A DNA stretch of 64,000 nucleotides from Vagococcus elongatus (GTDB taxonomy: Bacteria; Bacillota; Bacilli; Lactobacillales; Vagococcaceae), in the NCBI RefSeq assembly GCF_003987645.1, contig NZ_NGKA01000012.1:26248-90247 (forward strand), written 5' to 3'. Position numbers and translations under genes: made by a program. The notes beneath the pieces are model-generated. The model ran no database searches, was not told the DNA's origin, and saw only the letters and a list, made by a program, of their open reading frames with translations. Shown piece after piece: positions 10,446-21,045 of this stretch (the first letter of the stretch is position 1; the number at the start of each line of letters is the position of its first letter).

Positions 10446-11354
10446 ATGACAAATTTAACGCTGCAAGCTTTTTTATTGAAACACTTGAAAGGGATAGGTA
10501 ATATCGGATTATTAAAAATTTTTCAAAAACTTTACGACGTAGACTTTTTTTCTTTGACGTCAGCTGAATTAGCTTATATTGGAAACGTACGCCGGCAACA
10601 TATGGTATCTTTTGAGAAAAGTCACAAAGAAATACTTGAACATATCGACCAATTGTATGAAGTGTTTCATCAAGAAGGATTCATCTCAATAGCAGATGAG
10701 AGCTATCCAAAATTACTTTTGGAAACATATAATCCGCCCTTGGGACTGTTTTTTAAAGGGGATATTTCTTTACTTAAAACTCACTGTGTTGCTATAGTGG
10801 GAGCTAGAGATTTTTCCAGCTATGGCATAGAGGCGACACAAAAAATAGTTGCAGGTTTAGTTGATGACAAGTATACTATCGTAAGTGGTCTAGCCAAGGG
10901 CATCGACACTTTCGCCCATAAAAGTGCTATCCAGTATTACGGTAAAACTATCGCTATCATCGGCAGCGGTCTAGATATATTTTATCCGAAAGAAAATCGA
11001 GAACTGCAAAATTTTCTCGGAAAAAATCATCTGGTTTTATCGGAATTTCTTCATGGAACACCTCCAAGAAACTATCATTTTCCCATGCGCAACCGGATTA
11101 TTGCCGGTATTAGCCAAGGAACATGCGTGATAGAGGCAAAGAAACGCAGCGGATCGTTGATTACAGCTCAACTTGCTTTGGAAAACGGCAGAGAAGTGTT
11201 TGCAGTTCCCGGAAACATTTTTTCGAAGAATTCGACAGGCTGCCATGAGCTAATTGAGCAGGGAGCAAAGTGTGTCTGGAATGGAAAACATATAATAGAA
11301 GAGATCGAACATTTTAAAGAGAAAACAATGGAAGTTGACAAAATGAAAAGTTAA
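10446..11354 (+). CDS. dprA: DNA-processing protein DprA
   Basis: DprA binds incoming single-stranded DNA during transformation and loads RecA. The protein has about 302 residues, with an N-terminal helical region followed by the Rossmann-like DprA domain: AIVGARDFSSYG near residue 115, SGLAKGIDTFAH near 145, and IAGISQGTCVIEA with SGSLITA further on. Two in-frame ATG codons (10443, 10446) exist; the second has the better distance (seven bases) from GGAGG. The start region lies in a long hairpin, so translation is probably damped. It sits between rnhB and topA as in other Lactobacillales. Presence of dprA alone does not show that the strain is transformable. Confidence 0.94.
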   Translation: MTNLTLQAFLLKHLKGIGNIGLLKIFQKLYDVDFFSLTSAELAYIGNVRRQHMVSFEKSHKEILEHIDQLYEVFHQEGFISIADESYPKLLLETYNPPLGLFFKGDISLLKTHCVAIVGARDFSSYGIEATQKIVAGLVDDKYTIVSGLAKGIDTFAHKSAIQYYGKTIAIIGSGLDIFYPKENRELQNFLGKNHLVLSEFLHGTPPRNYHFPMRNRIIAGISQGTCVIEAKKRSGSLITAQLALENGREVFAVPGNIFSKNSTGCHELIEQGAKCVWNGKHIIEEIEHFKEKTMEVDKMKS

Positions 11355-11416
11355 GCATAAGATAATTAACGATTCAATCAATGAATGATTTTACATAGAG
11401 AAGGTGGTAAATATAC

Positions 11417-13495
11417 ATGGCATACAAGTATCTGGTGATCGTAGAATCACCTGCAAAAGCCAAAACAATAGAAAAATATCTTGGACGAAATTACAAAGTA
11501 GTTGCAAGTGTGGGACATTTACGGGACTTGCCTAAAAGCAGGATGGCAATAGACTTCGAAAATAATTATCAGCCTGAGTATATTTCGATTCGCGGCAAGG
11601 GCCCGATTATCAAGGACTTAAAAAAGCATGCTAAAAAAGCTCAAAAGGTTTATTTGGCAAGTGACCCGGACCGTGAAGGGGAAGCAATCGCTTGGCATCT
11701 GGCACACTTACTAGATTTGGACTTAGATGATGAGAATCGTGTGGTCTTTAATGAAATTACCAAAGATGCAGTCAAAGCTGCATTTAAAGAGCCTAGAAAA
11801 ATTAATTTGGATTTAGTTGATGCCCAGCAAGCACGACGGATTTTGGATCGGATTGTTGGTTATTCCATCAGTCCTCTTCTTTGGAAAAAGGTTAAAAAAG
11901 GATTGAGTGCAGGACGGGTACAATCTGTGACGTTGAAAATGATTCTTGACCGGGAAAAAGAAATCGAAAAATTCAAACCGGAAGAATACTGGTCAATTAC
12001 GGGTAATTTCCAAAAAGGGCGTAAAAAATTCAAAGCTGCATTTTACGGTTTGAATCAGAAAAAGATGAAGTTAAAGACAGCAGATGATGTAAAAGAAGTG
12101 ACAGATCGTTTGACTTCAAGAGATTACACTGTAGGCAATATCACTAAAAAAGAACGAAAACGAAACCCTGCCAAACCTTTTACAACTAGTAGTTTACAAC
12201 AAGAAGCTGCTCGGAAAATAAATTTCAGAACACGTAAAACGATGATGGTCGCTCAACAATTGTATGAAGGGATCTCTATCGGAAAAGAAGGTACCGTGGG
12301 TTTGATTACCTATATGCGTACCGATTCCACGAGACTCTCTGATACCGTCAAAGAAGAAGCAGCCAGATATATCACTGAAACTTATGGCAAAGAATACTCT
12401 GCTGGAATGAAAAAAAATGCCAAAGCTGCCTCAGGGGCACAGGATGCCCACGAAGCCATCCGTCCTTCCAGTATTTACAGGACGCCGGATTCTTTAGCAA
12501 AACATTTGGATAAAGATCAGATGAAATTATATAGTTTGATTTGGGCTAGAACAGTTGCCAGTCTGATGATGCCAGCGGTGATGGATACCATGCGAGTGAC
12601 TTTAGAACAAAATGATGTAACCTTTGTAGCCAACGGTTCGAAAATCAAATTTCACGGCTTTATGAAAGTATATATTGAAGGAAAAGACGATGGAAAAGAA
12701 GAAAAAGAAAATATTTTACCTGATTTGGCTGTAGGAGATGTGGTTAAGGCTGCAGATATCGAGCCAAAACAGCATTTTACTCAACCACCGGCACGCTATA
12801 CTGAAGCTACCCTGATTAAAACATTGGAAGAAAATGGCGTCGGTCGTCCTTCCACGTATGCGCCCACATTGGAAACCATTCAACGTCGTTATTATGTAAA
12901 ATTAGTGCAAAAAAGATTTGAGCCCACAGAATTAGGGGAAATCGTCAATGGTTTGACCGTAGAATTTTTCCCTCAAATCGTAGATATTCAGTTTACTGCT
13001 GAGATGGAAAAAGAACTGGACGGCATTGCGGAAGCCAAGGAAGAATGGGTGGAAGTTATTGATCGTTTTTATCAGCCTTTTGAAAAAGAGTTAGCCAAGG
13101 CAGAAGTGGAAATGGAAAAGGTTCAGATCAAAGACGAACCTGCAGGGTTTGATTGTGAGCTTTGCGGCAATCCCATGGTCATCAAGCTTGGACGCTATGG
13201 AAAATTTTATGCTTGCAGCAATTTCCCAGAATGTCGCAATACAAAAGCGATTGTCAAAGAAATCGGCATGAAATGTCCTACGTGTCATGAAGGGGAAGTC
13301 ATCGAGAGAAAAACCAAGAAAAACCGGATTTTTTATGGGTGCAGTCGTTACCCAGAATGTGAGTTCACCTCTTGGGATAAACCGATTCCTCGGAATTGTC
13401 CAAAATGTGACCATTATTTAGTTGAGAAAAAAGTTAAAGGCGGCAAGCAAGTTCGCTGCAGTAACTGTGATTATCAAGAAGATGTGCAAAAATAA
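11417..13495 (+). CDS. topA: DNA topoisomerase I
   Basis: This 692-residue type IA topoisomerase relaxes negative supercoils. The N-terminal TOPRIM domain starts [17 protein letters not shown] and includes [13 protein letters not shown]. The active-site tyrosine is Tyr299 in LITYMRTDS, with Arg301 beside it. Three C-terminal four-cysteine zinc-ribbon repeats follow (CELC, CPTC and CPKC, each with a second C-x-C or C-x(n)-C pair), the last ending close to the stop codon. Length and domain order match the Bacillus enzyme. It is 46 bases upstream of trmFO. Confidence 0.97.
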   Translation: MAYKYLVIVESPAKAKTIEKYLGRNYKVVASVGHLRDLPKSRMAIDFENNYQPEYISIRGKGPIIKDLKKHAKKAQKVYLASDPDREGEAIAWHLAHLLDLDLDDENRVVFNEITKDAVKAAFKEPRKINLDLVDAQQARRILDRIVGYSISPLLWKKVKKGLSAGRVQSVTLKMILDREKEIEKFKPEEYWSITGNFQKGRKKFKAAFYGLNQKKMKLKTADDVKEVTDRLTSRDYTVGNITKKERKRNPAKPFTTSSLQQEAARKINFRTRKTMMVAQQLYEGISIGKEGTVGLITYMRTDSTRLSDTVKEEAARYITETYGKEYSAGMKKNAKAASGAQDAHEAIRPSSIYRTPDSLAKHLDKDQMKLYSLIWARTVASLMMPAVMDTMRVTLEQNDVTFVANGSKIKFHGFMKVYIEGKDDGKEEKENILPDLAVGDVVKAADIEPKQHFTQPPARYTEATLIKTLEENGVGRPSTYAPTLETIQRRYYVKLVQKRFEPTELGEIVNGLTVEFFPQIVDIQFTAEMEKELDGIAEAKEEWVEVIDRFYQPFEKELAKAEVEMEKVQIKDEPAGFDCELCGNPMVIKLGRYGKFYACSNFPECRNTKAIVKEIGMKCPTCHEGEVIERKTKKNRIFYGCSRYPECEFTSWDKPIPRNCPKCDHYLVEKKVKGGKQVRCSNCDYQEDVQK

Positions 13496-13541
13496 AAACG
13501 TGTAAGGCAAACAACTCAAACTGGCGAAAAGAGGGGAAGCA

Positions 13542-14840
13542 ATGGCAGAAGAAGTTACAATTATTGGCGCTGGTTTAGCGGGAAGCGAAGCGGCTTGGCA
13601 GGCGGCACAAGCAGGTGTACGGGTCATGTTGTTTGAAATGCGGAAAAACAAAAAAACACCGGCCCATGTCACAGAAAATTTTGCTGAATTGGTTTGTTCT
13701 AATTCCTTTAGAGGCAGAAGTATCACGAATGCTGTAGGGTTGTTAAAAGAAGAAATGCGTCATTTTGATTCTTTGATCATGGCAGCAGCAGATGCAGCGG
13801 AAGTCCCGGCTGGCGGAGCTCTTGCCGTAGATAGAACTGTTTTTTCTGAATATGTGACAGAAAAATTGCGTTCTCATCCCAACATCACTGTATTTGATGA
13901 AGAGGTTGACCGCTTGCCTGAAGGATTGACCATCGTTGCCACAGGTCCTTTGACCTCAGATAAATTGGCCGAAGATATTGCAAGATTCACACAATCTGAA
14001 AGTTTATATTTTTACGATGCCGCAGCACCAATTATTGAAAAGTCTTCTATCGACATGGATAAAGTTTATTTGAAATCCAGATATGACAAAGGTGAAGCAG
14101 CTTATCTGAATTGTCCTATGACCAAAGAAGAGTTTTATGCTTTTCGCGAGGCTCTAATCGAAGCTGAAGTGGCCCCATTAAATAGTTTTGAAGATGTCAA
14201 AGTGTTTGAAGGGTGTATGCCGATTGAGGTGATGGCCTCACGGGGGGAAAAAACAATGTTGTTTGGTCCTATGAAACCTGTTGGATTGGAAGATCCCAAA
14301 ACAAACAAACGTCCTTATGCTGTGGTTCAGTTGCGACAAGATAATGCCGCCGGATCATTGTTTAATATTGTAGGTTTTCAAACACATTTAAAATGGGGAG
14401 AACAAAAACGAGTGATTCGCATGATTCCCGGATTAGAGAACGCAGAAATCGTCCGTTACGGCGTCATGCATCGCAATACTTTTTTAAAGTCGCCGGAAAT
14501 TTTGTTGCCCACCTATCAGACTAAAAAAAGAGCTGATTTATTTTTTGCGGGACAGATGACAGGAGTAGAAGGGTATGTGGAAAGTGCCGCCAGCGGGCTG
14601 CTGGCAGGGATAAATGCCGCGAAGTTGGCAAAAAGCACATCACCGATTACTTTACCTCCAGAAACAGCGATGGGTGCATTGGCTCATTATATCACTCAAG
14701 CAGAAGGCAAACATTTTCAACCGATGAATGTCAATTTTGGCATTATCCCGCCTCTTGAGGAACGCATCCGTGATAAGAAAGAACGGTACACGAAAGTGGC
14801 AGAGCGGGCGTTGGAGTTAATCAATACTTTGGAAATGTAA
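13542..14840 (+). CDS. trmFO: methylenetetrahydrofolate-tRNA-(uracil-5-)-methyltransferase TrmFO (Gid)
   Basis: This 432-residue FAD- and folate-dependent enzyme makes 5-methyluridine at position 54 of tRNA. The N-terminal FAD-binding motif is [13 protein letters not shown]. The conserved stretches [10 protein letters not shown] and [15 protein letters not shown] carry the cysteines typical of the family, and [24 protein letters not shown] is the C-terminal flavin-binding box. The ATG follows GAGGGGAAG. A strong terminator follows, so this gene closes the topA-trmFO unit. Confidence 0.96.
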   Translation: MAEEVTIIGAGLAGSEAAWQAAQAGVRVMLFEMRKNKKTPAHVTENFAELVCSNSFRGRSITNAVGLLKEEMRHFDSLIMAAADAAEVPAGGALAVDRTVFSEYVTEKLRSHPNITVFDEEVDRLPEGLTIVATGPLTSDKLAEDIARFTQSESLYFYDAAAPIIEKSSIDMDKVYLKSRYDKGEAAYLNCPMTKEEFYAFREALIEAEVAPLNSFEDVKVFEGCMPIEVMASRGEKTMLFGPMKPVGLEDPKTNKRPYAVVQLRQDNAAGSLFNIVGFQTHLKWGEQKRVIRMIPGLENAEIVRYGVMHRNTFLKSPEILLPTYQTKKRADLFFAGQMTGVEGYVESAASGLLAGINAAKLAKSTSPITLPPETAMGALAHYITQAEGKHFQPMNVNFGIIPPLEERIRDKKERYTKVAERALELINTLEM

Positions 14841-14857
14841 AAAGAATAAATATATAT

Positions 14858-14910
14858 CGACCCCCAAAAGTTAGATTAAAAATCTAGTTTTTGGGAGGTC
14901 GTTTTTTTTT
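14858..14910 (+). terminator. intrinsic terminator after trmFO
   Basis: A long stem (CGACCCCCAAAA... paired with ...TTTTTGGGAGGTCG, 14858-14901) is followed by nine T. It separates trmFO from the convergent acetyltransferase gene. Confidence 0.93.
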
Positions 14911-14920
14911 GACTGATTAA

Positions 14921-16117
14921 TTAAAAATGATCGTGGGCATAAGGCTTTTCGAGTGGGATAAGGCTGTCTAGAATATCGATGCTCTGTTTGTTTCCTCTGA
15001 TTTTTTCATGAAATAAAAGATCTTTGCCTGAAACTATCCGTAAAAATAATTGAGTAAAAGACTCAATGGTTCCTGCAATGTCCACGTTATCAGCAGAAGA
15101 AATCTTTGTCAGCTTTCCTGTGCCATTGATAATGGTCAGACGCCACAAGTGATTGTTCCAAGGGCAATGTGTATCTGTCACATCTAAAATAAGAGAGTAT
15201 TTATCTGACGTTAGTCTAAAGGGAAACTGCTTGATGAACTCCTCTAAAAGTATGATTCGTACCATCAGACTAGCAGAAAGACTCTTTTCCAAAAAAGCGG
15301 GTTCGTCTAAAAAGGTTGTCCATTGATTGTGGGGAGAAGACTTGATAATGAAAGTGTCATAGCTTCCCGTATGATTTTTCATGTAAGTCAGTAGTTTGCT
15401 GAATGAAAAATATGTTTGAAAGGCTAATTCCCTTACTGAAAATGTGGAATCAGAACCATTCAGCTCATACATCATATATCCTTCCGGGGAGCCCTCATCA
15501 TTGTAAGACAAAACCGTAAAACGTTTAGGATAATGGGCTCTGATATAATCCCACCACCAGTCAGACCGTACCAAAGCGCCGTGTTCTTTTTCGAGAGTGC
15601 TCCGATACACACTTTTTAAATCTTGCAAGTCTTTGGGTGACTGCCAGTCCACTAACTTAAATGTTCCTTTTTTTTCAGAAGTTAATTTATTAATTTCGTA
15701 CTTGGATAAAGTAACAAACTGATCTTCAAAAGCTGTGGCATAACCAAAATTACGATAAAATCTGTGGGAGAAAGGGGCTAAATATGAGATCAAAGTTTTC
15801 GTTTTGCGGTAATCTTCAAAGAGTTTTTCAAAAAGCAGTCGATTTTTTCCTTCTCCCCGTTTTTCCGGAATCGACACCACATCAGCAATTCCCCCCATAG
15901 ACATGGTGATACCGAAAATATTGGCCTGAAAAGGATGACTGATCAATTGATTTGTTAATTTTTCGTCTTCATAGATACCATAGTTATCCGTGAAGCGACA
16001 TTTATCATAAAATACTTGCCGGTCTGCTGGAGATTCGATATTCCCCGATAAAAAAGCATAAGAGCTGATCAAATAACTCTCTTCAAATTGTTTCTGAGTT
16101 GTTAATTTTTGAATCAT
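14921..16117 (-). CDS. Eis-type GNAT N-acetyltransferase with sterol-carrier-like C-terminal domain
   Basis: This 398-residue protein has the layout of the Eis family: two GNAT-like acetyltransferase modules (about residues 1-150 and 150-285) and a C-terminal SCP2-like domain (about 290-398). The acetyl-CoA loop region is near VSIPEKRGEGKNRLLFEKL, a variant of the R-x-x-G-x-G/A box. The family acetylates amines, in some cases aminoglycosides; the substrate here is unknown. It is convergent with trmFO, and its ATG follows AAGGGAGG on the minus strand. Confidence 0.82.
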   Translation of the reverse strand: MIQKLTTQKQFEESYLISSYAFLSGNIESPADRQVFYDKCRFTDNYGIYEDEKLTNQLISHPFQANIFGITMSMGGIADVVSIPEKRGEGKNRLLFEKLFEDYRKTKTLISYLAPFSHRFYRNFGYATAFEDQFVTLSKYEINKLTSEKKGTFKLVDWQSPKDLQDLKSVYRSTLEKEHGALVRSDWWWDYIRAHYPKRFTVLSYNDEGSPEGYMMYELNGSDSTFSVRELAFQTYFSFSKLLTYMKNHTGSYDTFIIKSSPHNQWTTFLDEPAFLEKSLSASLMVRIILLEEFIKQFPFRLTSDKYSLILDVTDTHCPWNNHLWRLTIINGTGKLTKISSADNVDIAGTIESFTQLFLRIVSGKDLLFHEKIRGNKQSIDILDSLIPLEKPYAHDHF

Positions 16118-16335
16118 GAAAGCGCCTCCCTTAATTTTATAGCTTTATTTTAGCAGATAAGCGAGGACTTAAAAACTGATTGCATGAATTTTTAAGCTGC
16201 GGATGGCTGAAAATAAGAAAATTATTGAAGAAATTGTGTCTAAATTTCCAAAAATTTGGTAAATTCTGACAATTTAATTGTATCTAAAAAATGATTATGA
16301 TACATTAGGCTTACAGAAATTGGAAGGAGCTTCTC

Positions 16336-17232
16336 ATGGATAACATTTGGGTAGAAAGTTTTTTAGAGTATTTGATTGTTGAAAGAAATTACTCAGACAA
16401 GACAAAAATTGCTTATCAAGAGGATATTTCTAATTTTTTGACTTTTTTAAAAGACTCTGGGGATGAAGATTTTTTGGCGATTGATCACCAAGATGTCCGC
16501 ATCTACCTTTCTTACTTATACGATAAAAACTACAGCCGCAATACAATCGGAAGAAAGGTTTCCAGTTTAAGATCCTTTTATCACTTTTTATTACAACAGC
16601 AGCAAATCGAAGAAAATCCTTTTTCTTATGTTCAAATGAAAAAGGGTCAGTTGCGCTTGCCACGTTTTTTTTATGAAAAAGAAATGGATGCGCTATTTGA
16701 AGCCGCAAAGGGAGATTCTCCGCTGGCTATTCGTAATATTGCTTTACTAGAATTATTGTATGGGACAGGGATGCGGGTCAGTGAGTGTGCGAATTTAAAA
16801 ATAGAAAATATCGATTTTCAAATGGAAATTTTACTGGTTCACGGGAAAGGGGACAAGGAGCGTTACATCCCTTTTGGTTCCTACGCAGCCGATGCTTTGA
16901 GAGATTATCTGGAAAACAGCCGTAAACCGCTTATGAATAAGTATGGGAAGGCACATGGATTTGTCTTTGTTAACCATCGGGGAGATCAGATTACACCCCG
17001 GGGAATCGAATATGTGCTAAAGGAAATAATCAAAAAAAGCAGTCTTACGACAGACATTCACCCCCATATGCTGAGGCATACATTTGCAACCCATTTATTA
17101 AATAATGGGGCTGATATGCGGACGGTACAGGAATTGCTGGGACATGCCAGCTTATCCTCCACACAAATTTATACTCATGTTACGAAAGAAAATCTGCAAA
17201 AAAGTTATCGAGCGTTTCACCCTCGAGCATAA
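16336..17232 (+). CDS. xerC: tyrosine recombinase XerC
   Basis: This 298-residue site-specific recombinase resolves chromosome dimers at dif. The catalytic residues are all visible: Arg147 (GTGMRVSE), Lys171 (HGKGDKER), His244 and Arg247 (HPHMLRHTF), His270 (LLGHAS) and Tyr279 (TQIYTHV). The N-terminal SAM-like DNA-binding domain covers about residues 1-90. It precedes hslVU-codY, the standard Firmicutes order, so it is the chromosomal XerC rather than a mobile-element integrase. The ATG follows GGAAGGAG. Confidence 0.95.
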   Translation: MDNIWVESFLEYLIVERNYSDKTKIAYQEDISNFLTFLKDSGDEDFLAIDHQDVRIYLSYLYDKNYSRNTIGRKVSSLRSFYHFLLQQQQIEENPFSYVQMKKGQLRLPRFFYEKEMDALFEAAKGDSPLAIRNIALLELLYGTGMRVSECANLKIENIDFQMEILLVHGKGDKERYIPFGSYAADALRDYLENSRKPLMNKYGKAHGFVFVNHRGDQITPRGIEYVLKEIIKKSSLTTDIHPHMLRHTFATHLLNNGADMRTVQELLGHASLSSTQIYTHVTKENLQKSYRAFHPRA

Positions 17233-17253
17233 AAGAAAGAAGGAATGACAGTT

Positions 17254-17802
17254 ATGAGTTATACAACATTTCACAGCACCACCATTTGTGCAGTAGAGAA
17301 GGACGGAAAATTTGCGATGGCCGGTGACGGACAGGTGACCATGGGCGAGTCTGTGATCATGAAAGGGACAGCAAAAAAAGTCCGCAGAATTTACAACAAT
17401 CAAGTAGTTGTCGGTTTTGCAGGCAGTGTGGCAGATGCTTTTAATTTGGAGAATAAGTTTGAGGGAAAACTAAACGAATACAAAGGCAACTTGATGCGGG
17501 CGGCAGTAGAATTAGCCATGGAATGGCGCAGTGACAAAGTCATGCAGAAACTGGAAGCGATGCTGATTGTGATGAATGATAAAGAAATGCTGATTGTTTC
17601 AGGGACAGGCGAAGTGATTGCCCCTGATGATGGCATATTGGCGATCGGCTCAGGAGGAAATTATGCTTTGGCAGCGGCTAGAGCATTGAAGCGTAATGGC
17701 CGAGAAGATTTAACAGCAGCGGAAATTGCCAAAGAGGCATTGACCGTCGCTGGAGATATATGTGTTTTCACAAATCATAATATTTCTGTAGAAGAATTAT
17801 AA
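17254..17802 (+). CDS. hslV: ATP-dependent protease subunit HslV (ClpQ/CodW)
   Basis: HslV is the proteolytic core of the HslUV protease. The protein has 182 residues and contains [22 protein letters not shown] and [15 protein letters not shown], all characteristic. An ATG at 17245 touches the AAGGA ribosome site, so the in-frame ATG at 17254, nine bases away, is chosen; this gives the MSxxxFHxTTI start similar to Bacillus ClpQ. The nucleophile could be the N-terminal Ser2 after Met removal, or a Thr of the TT pair after further trimming. hslU follows after 16 bases. Confidence 0.95.
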   Translation: MSYTTFHSTTICAVEKDGKFAMAGDGQVTMGESVIMKGTAKKVRRIYNNQVVVGFAGSVADAFNLENKFEGKLNEYKGNLMRAAVELAMEWRSDKVMQKLEAMLIVMNDKEMLIVSGTGEVIAPDDGILAIGSGGNYALAAARALKRNGREDLTAAEIAKEALTVAGDICVFTNHNISVEEL

Positions 17803-17818
17803 AAGAGGTGTCCATAAA

Positions 17819-19219
17819 ATGAATCAAATGAAAAAAACGCCAAGAGAAATTGTTAAAGACTTAGATCAATATATTATCGGACAGGAGCAGGCAAAAAAAT
17901 CTGTGGCTGTTGCTTTGAGGAATCGCTATCGCCGGATGCAGCTGGATGAAGACATGCGAAAAGAAGTGACTCCTAAAAATATGCTGATGATCGGACCCAC
18001 AGGGGTAGGGAAAACAGAAATCGCTCGTCGGTTAGCCCATATCGTTAACGCACCGTTTGTTAAAGTTGAGGCGACTAAATTTACCGAAGTGGGCTACGTG
18101 GGACGTGATGTGGAATCCATGGTCCGTGATTTAGTCGAGTTCAGTATTAGAATCGTCGAAGAACAGCAATATAGCCGAGTGTATTCTCAGGCAAGAAAAA
18201 TCGCCGATGACCGTCTAGTGAAGTTATTAGTTCCGGGAATCAAAAAGGAACAAAAGAAAAACCGTGGACAAATGGATATGATGATGCAAATGATGAATGC
18301 TTTGCAAAATCCGCAAACTGAAGAAGAGCAGGAAGAGGTCACTGACACAGTCAAGGCAAATCGCCAGACAGTGAAGGATCAGTTGGAAAAAGGGTTACTG
18401 GAAAATCGGGAAGTGACGATTGAAATCGAAGAACCTAAAATCCAAATGCCGACTAATCAAGGGTTGGAGCAAATGGGGATTGATTTAGGGGACACGTTGA
18501 GTGCTTTGACACCGAAGAAAAAAATCAAACGGACGGCGACCGTAGCTGAGGCTAGAGAAATATTGATACGTGAAGAATCGGAAAAAATTGTCAATAAAGC
18601 AGATATTAACAGCGAAGCCGTCAAATTGGCGGAAAATAGCGGGATAATTTTTATTGATGAGTTTGATAAGATTACGTCGAAATCGGAACACTCCGGTGAA
18701 GTCTCGCGCGAAGGGGTCCAGCGGGATATCTTGCCGATCGTCGAAGGGTCTCAGATTCATACCAAATACGGCACGGTCAATACAGATTACATTTTGTTTA
18801 TTGCCTCAGGGGCGTTTCATTTAACTAAACCGAGTGATTTGATTCCAGAACTGCAAGGACGTTTCCCGATTCGCGTGGAGTTGGATGATTTGACCAAAGA
18901 TGACTTTGTCAGAATTTTAACTGAGCCGGAAAATGCATTGATAAAGCAGTATATTGCGTTGCTGGCAACAGAAAATATCGATGTCACATTTACGAAAGAA
19001 GCTGTTGAAAAAATTGCGGAAATCGCTTATCAAGTCAACTCAGATACGGACAATATCGGTGCCCGCCGCCTGCACACTATTTTGGAAAAATTATTAGAAG
19101 ATTTACTGTTTGAATCTGCTGATATGCAAATGGGCGACATCATGATTACAGAAAGTTATGTGATGGAAAAACTCGGGTCAATCGTGGAAGATCAGGACTT
19201 GACACGTTTTATATTGTAA
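17819..19219 (+). CDS. hslU: HslU ATPase subunit of the HslUV protease
   Basis: This 466-residue AAA+ unfoldase feeds proteins into HslV. Walker A is GPTGVGKT (residues 59-66), Walker B is [10 protein letters not shown], and the [12 protein letters not shown] sensor region is present. The variable I-domain (about 110-240) is rich in charged residues and methionines. The protein ends in TRFIL, the conserved C-terminal tail that docks into HslV. It starts 16 bases after hslV with an AGAGGTG ribosome site, in one operon with xerC, hslV and probably codY. Confidence 0.96.
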   Translation: MNQMKKTPREIVKDLDQYIIGQEQAKKSVAVALRNRYRRMQLDEDMRKEVTPKNMLMIGPTGVGKTEIARRLAHIVNAPFVKVEATKFTEVGYVGRDVESMVRDLVEFSIRIVEEQQYSRVYSQARKIADDRLVKLLVPGIKKEQKKNRGQMDMMMQMMNALQNPQTEEEQEEVTDTVKANRQTVKDQLEKGLLENREVTIEIEEPKIQMPTNQGLEQMGIDLGDTLSALTPKKKIKRTATVAEAREILIREESEKIVNKADINSEAVKLAENSGIIFIDEFDKITSKSEHSGEVSREGVQRDILPIVEGSQIHTKYGTVNTDYILFIASGAFHLTKPSDLIPELQGRFPIRVELDDLTKDDFVRILTEPENALIKQYIALLATENIDVTFTKEAVEKIAEIAYQVNSDTDNIGARRLHTILEKLLEDLLFESADMQMGDIMITESYVMEKLGSIVEDQDLTRFIL

Positions 19220-19303
19220 ATCTTTAAAAGGGCTCTGATGTTTGACAGATTATCATTTGAAATGTGTGAAACAAAGGATATCAAAATAGAGGGAGTGCCA
19301 TCC

Positions 19304-20095
19304 ATGAAAGATTTGTTAGGAAAAACTCGAGAAATCAATCAATTGCTGCAACAGAAAAATACGTTTAAACATGGCCGTAAATTACCTTATGAGGAAATGG
19401 CCCATGTGTTAGGAAACATCCTCAACAGCAATGCTTATATCATTGATAGCGAAGGCCGGGTGATTGGGTTTCATGTTCAGCATGACATCAACAATGCCAG
19501 AGTGAAAAAAATGTTTGAGGATTTAAAATTTCCCGAAGAGTACACTAATGACATCAAATTAATCAAACAAACAGAAGTGAATTTGCCTATCTCTGATCGC
19601 CGGACTGCTTTTCCAGTGGAACTTGGCGCAGAGTATCCCACAGCATTGACGACGATTGTCCCTCTTTTCGGGGCAGGGGAACGCTTGGGAACGATTGTTT
19701 TAGGCCGGATCCATAAAAATTTTACTGAGGAAGATTTGATTTTAGCAGAATATAGTGCCACAGTTGTTGGTATGCAGATTTTGTATCAAATTTTTAAAGA
19801 CATCGAAGAGGATATCCGCAGTTCCACTGCCGTTCAAATGGCTATTGGGACCTTGTCTTACAGCGAATTAGTAGCAGTGAAAGCTATTTTTGATGAGCTG
19901 GAAGGGGATGAGGGAAGGCTGACAGCTTCCAACATAGCCGATAAAATCGGCATTACTCGCTCGGTGATTGTCAATGCTCTGAGAAAATTAGAGTCAGCCG
20001 GAGTCATTGAATCCCGTTCTCTTGGCATGAAAGGCACCTATATTAAAATTTTGAATCATCAGTTAAAAGAAACGCTGGACAAAAAAACAGTTTAG
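19304..20095 (+). CDS. codY: GTP-sensing transcriptional repressor CodY
   Basis: CodY represses nitrogen and amino-acid genes when branched-chain amino acids (and in some genera GTP) are plentiful. The open frame reaches upstream to 19238, but the ATG at 19304 after GAGGGAG gives the canonical MKDLLGKTREIN start and 263 residues. The GAF domain covers about residues 1-155. The C-terminal winged helix-turn-helix includes TASNIADKIGITRSVIVNALRKLE. It ends the xerC-hslVU-codY block. Confidence 0.96.
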   Translation: MKDLLGKTREINQLLQQKNTFKHGRKLPYEEMAHVLGNILNSNAYIIDSEGRVIGFHVQHDINNARVKKMFEDLKFPEEYTNDIKLIKQTEVNLPISDRRTAFPVELGAEYPTALTTIVPLFGAGERLGTIVLGRIHKNFTEEDLILAEYSATVVGMQILYQIFKDIEEDIRSSTAVQMAIGTLSYSELVAVKAIFDELEGDEGRLTASNIADKIGITRSVIVNALRKLESAGVIESRSLGMKGTYIKILNHQLKETLDKKTV

Positions 20096-20114
20096 AACTT
20101 GGAGGAGTTGTACA

Positions 20115-20990
20115 ATGACATTAACGATAGGTAATGATTTGTTGGAAGCAACGTTTAAAACCGCGGGTGCAGAATTGACCAGTTTAAAAAGTCGTGAATC
20201 AGCTGTCGAATTTTTGTGGCAGGGTGATGAAGAATTTTGGGGACGTCAGGCTCCCGTTCTGTTTCCTTTTGTCGGCCGTTTGAAAAATGACCGGTATTTC
20301 GTGGACGGAAAAGAGTTTCCCATGGGGCAGCACGGATTTGCTCGAGATAAAGAATTCACCGTTCTGACTCATACGGATGAGATGATTGTTTTTTCGCTAA
20401 AGAGTGATGCTGAAACAAAAGAAGTTTATCCTTATGATTTTGAATTGCAGCTTCAGTACAGTGTGGAAGGTAACGGATTATTAACTCGCTATCTGGTGAA
20501 AAACACCGGTCAAGAAACGATGTGGTATTCTGTCGGAGGACATCCGGCATTTAATGTGCCCATCAATGGGGAAGGGGAGTTTGAGGATTATTATCTGAAG
20601 TTCTCGCCGTCCAAGTCGAGGATTTTACTGCCGTTGTCCGGTCCCTACGTCGACAGTGAAAATATAACTTTAGGTCAAACAAATACGAGTATCGCCTTTT
20701 CAAGAGAATTATTCGCCAATGATGCCTTGATTTATGAAACACCGGAAAAAAATTCTTTTGCCATCCAGTCGGAAAAAAGCAGTCATAAAGTCGTTGTTTC
20801 TTACGATAATATGCCTTTTGTCGGCATTTGGAGTCCCTATCCGAAAGAAGCACCTTTTGTTTGTATTGAGCCTTGGCAAGGGATTGCAGATACTCTTGAT
20901 GCCACTGGGGAATTACATGAGAAAACCGGTGTCTTATCATTGAAACAAGAAGAAATCAGATCCCATGAGTTTCTGATTGAGGTGGAATAA
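20115..20990 (+). CDS. aldose 1-epimerase family protein (LacX-like)
   Basis: This 291-residue galactose-mutarotase-like beta-sandwich protein probably interconverts anomers of a sugar or sugar phosphate. Family features include PVLFPFVGRL near residue 52, GQHGFARD with its active-site histidine near residue 77, and GGHPAFNVP near 142. It is closer to the LacX/YeaD-like group than to classic GalM (inference). It starts 19 bases after codY with GGAGGAG and shares a bidirectional terminator with plsY. Confidence 0.82.
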   Translation: MTLTIGNDLLEATFKTAGAELTSLKSRESAVEFLWQGDEEFWGRQAPVLFPFVGRLKNDRYFVDGKEFPMGQHGFARDKEFTVLTHTDEMIVFSLKSDAETKEVYPYDFELQLQYSVEGNGLLTRYLVKNTGQETMWYSVGGHPAFNVPINGEGEFEDYYLKFSPSKSRILLPLSGPYVDSENITLGQTNTSIAFSRELFANDALIYETPEKNSFAIQSEKSSHKVVVSYDNMPFVGIWSPYPKEAPFVCIEPWQGIADTLDATGELHEKTGVLSLKQEEIRSHEFLIEVE

Positions 20991-21002
20991 CGGAAATTAA
21001 AA

Positions 21003-21041
21003 GGCCCCAAATGTTGAAGATTGAGCAACATTTGGGGTCTT
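21003..21041. terminator. bidirectional terminator between the epimerase gene and plsY
   Basis: Perfect 12-base stem CCCCAAATGTTG / CAACATTTGGGG (21005-21016 / 21026-21037). The minus-strand reading continues into CCTTTTTAATTT and the plus-strand reading into a T/C-rich tail. Confidence 0.9.
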
Positions 21042-21045
21042 CTTC

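Noticed and set aside
16336..17232. XerC considered as an integrase of a mobile element
   Set aside because: It sits in the conserved xerC-hslVU-codY block, and no attachment repeats or phage genes adjoin it.
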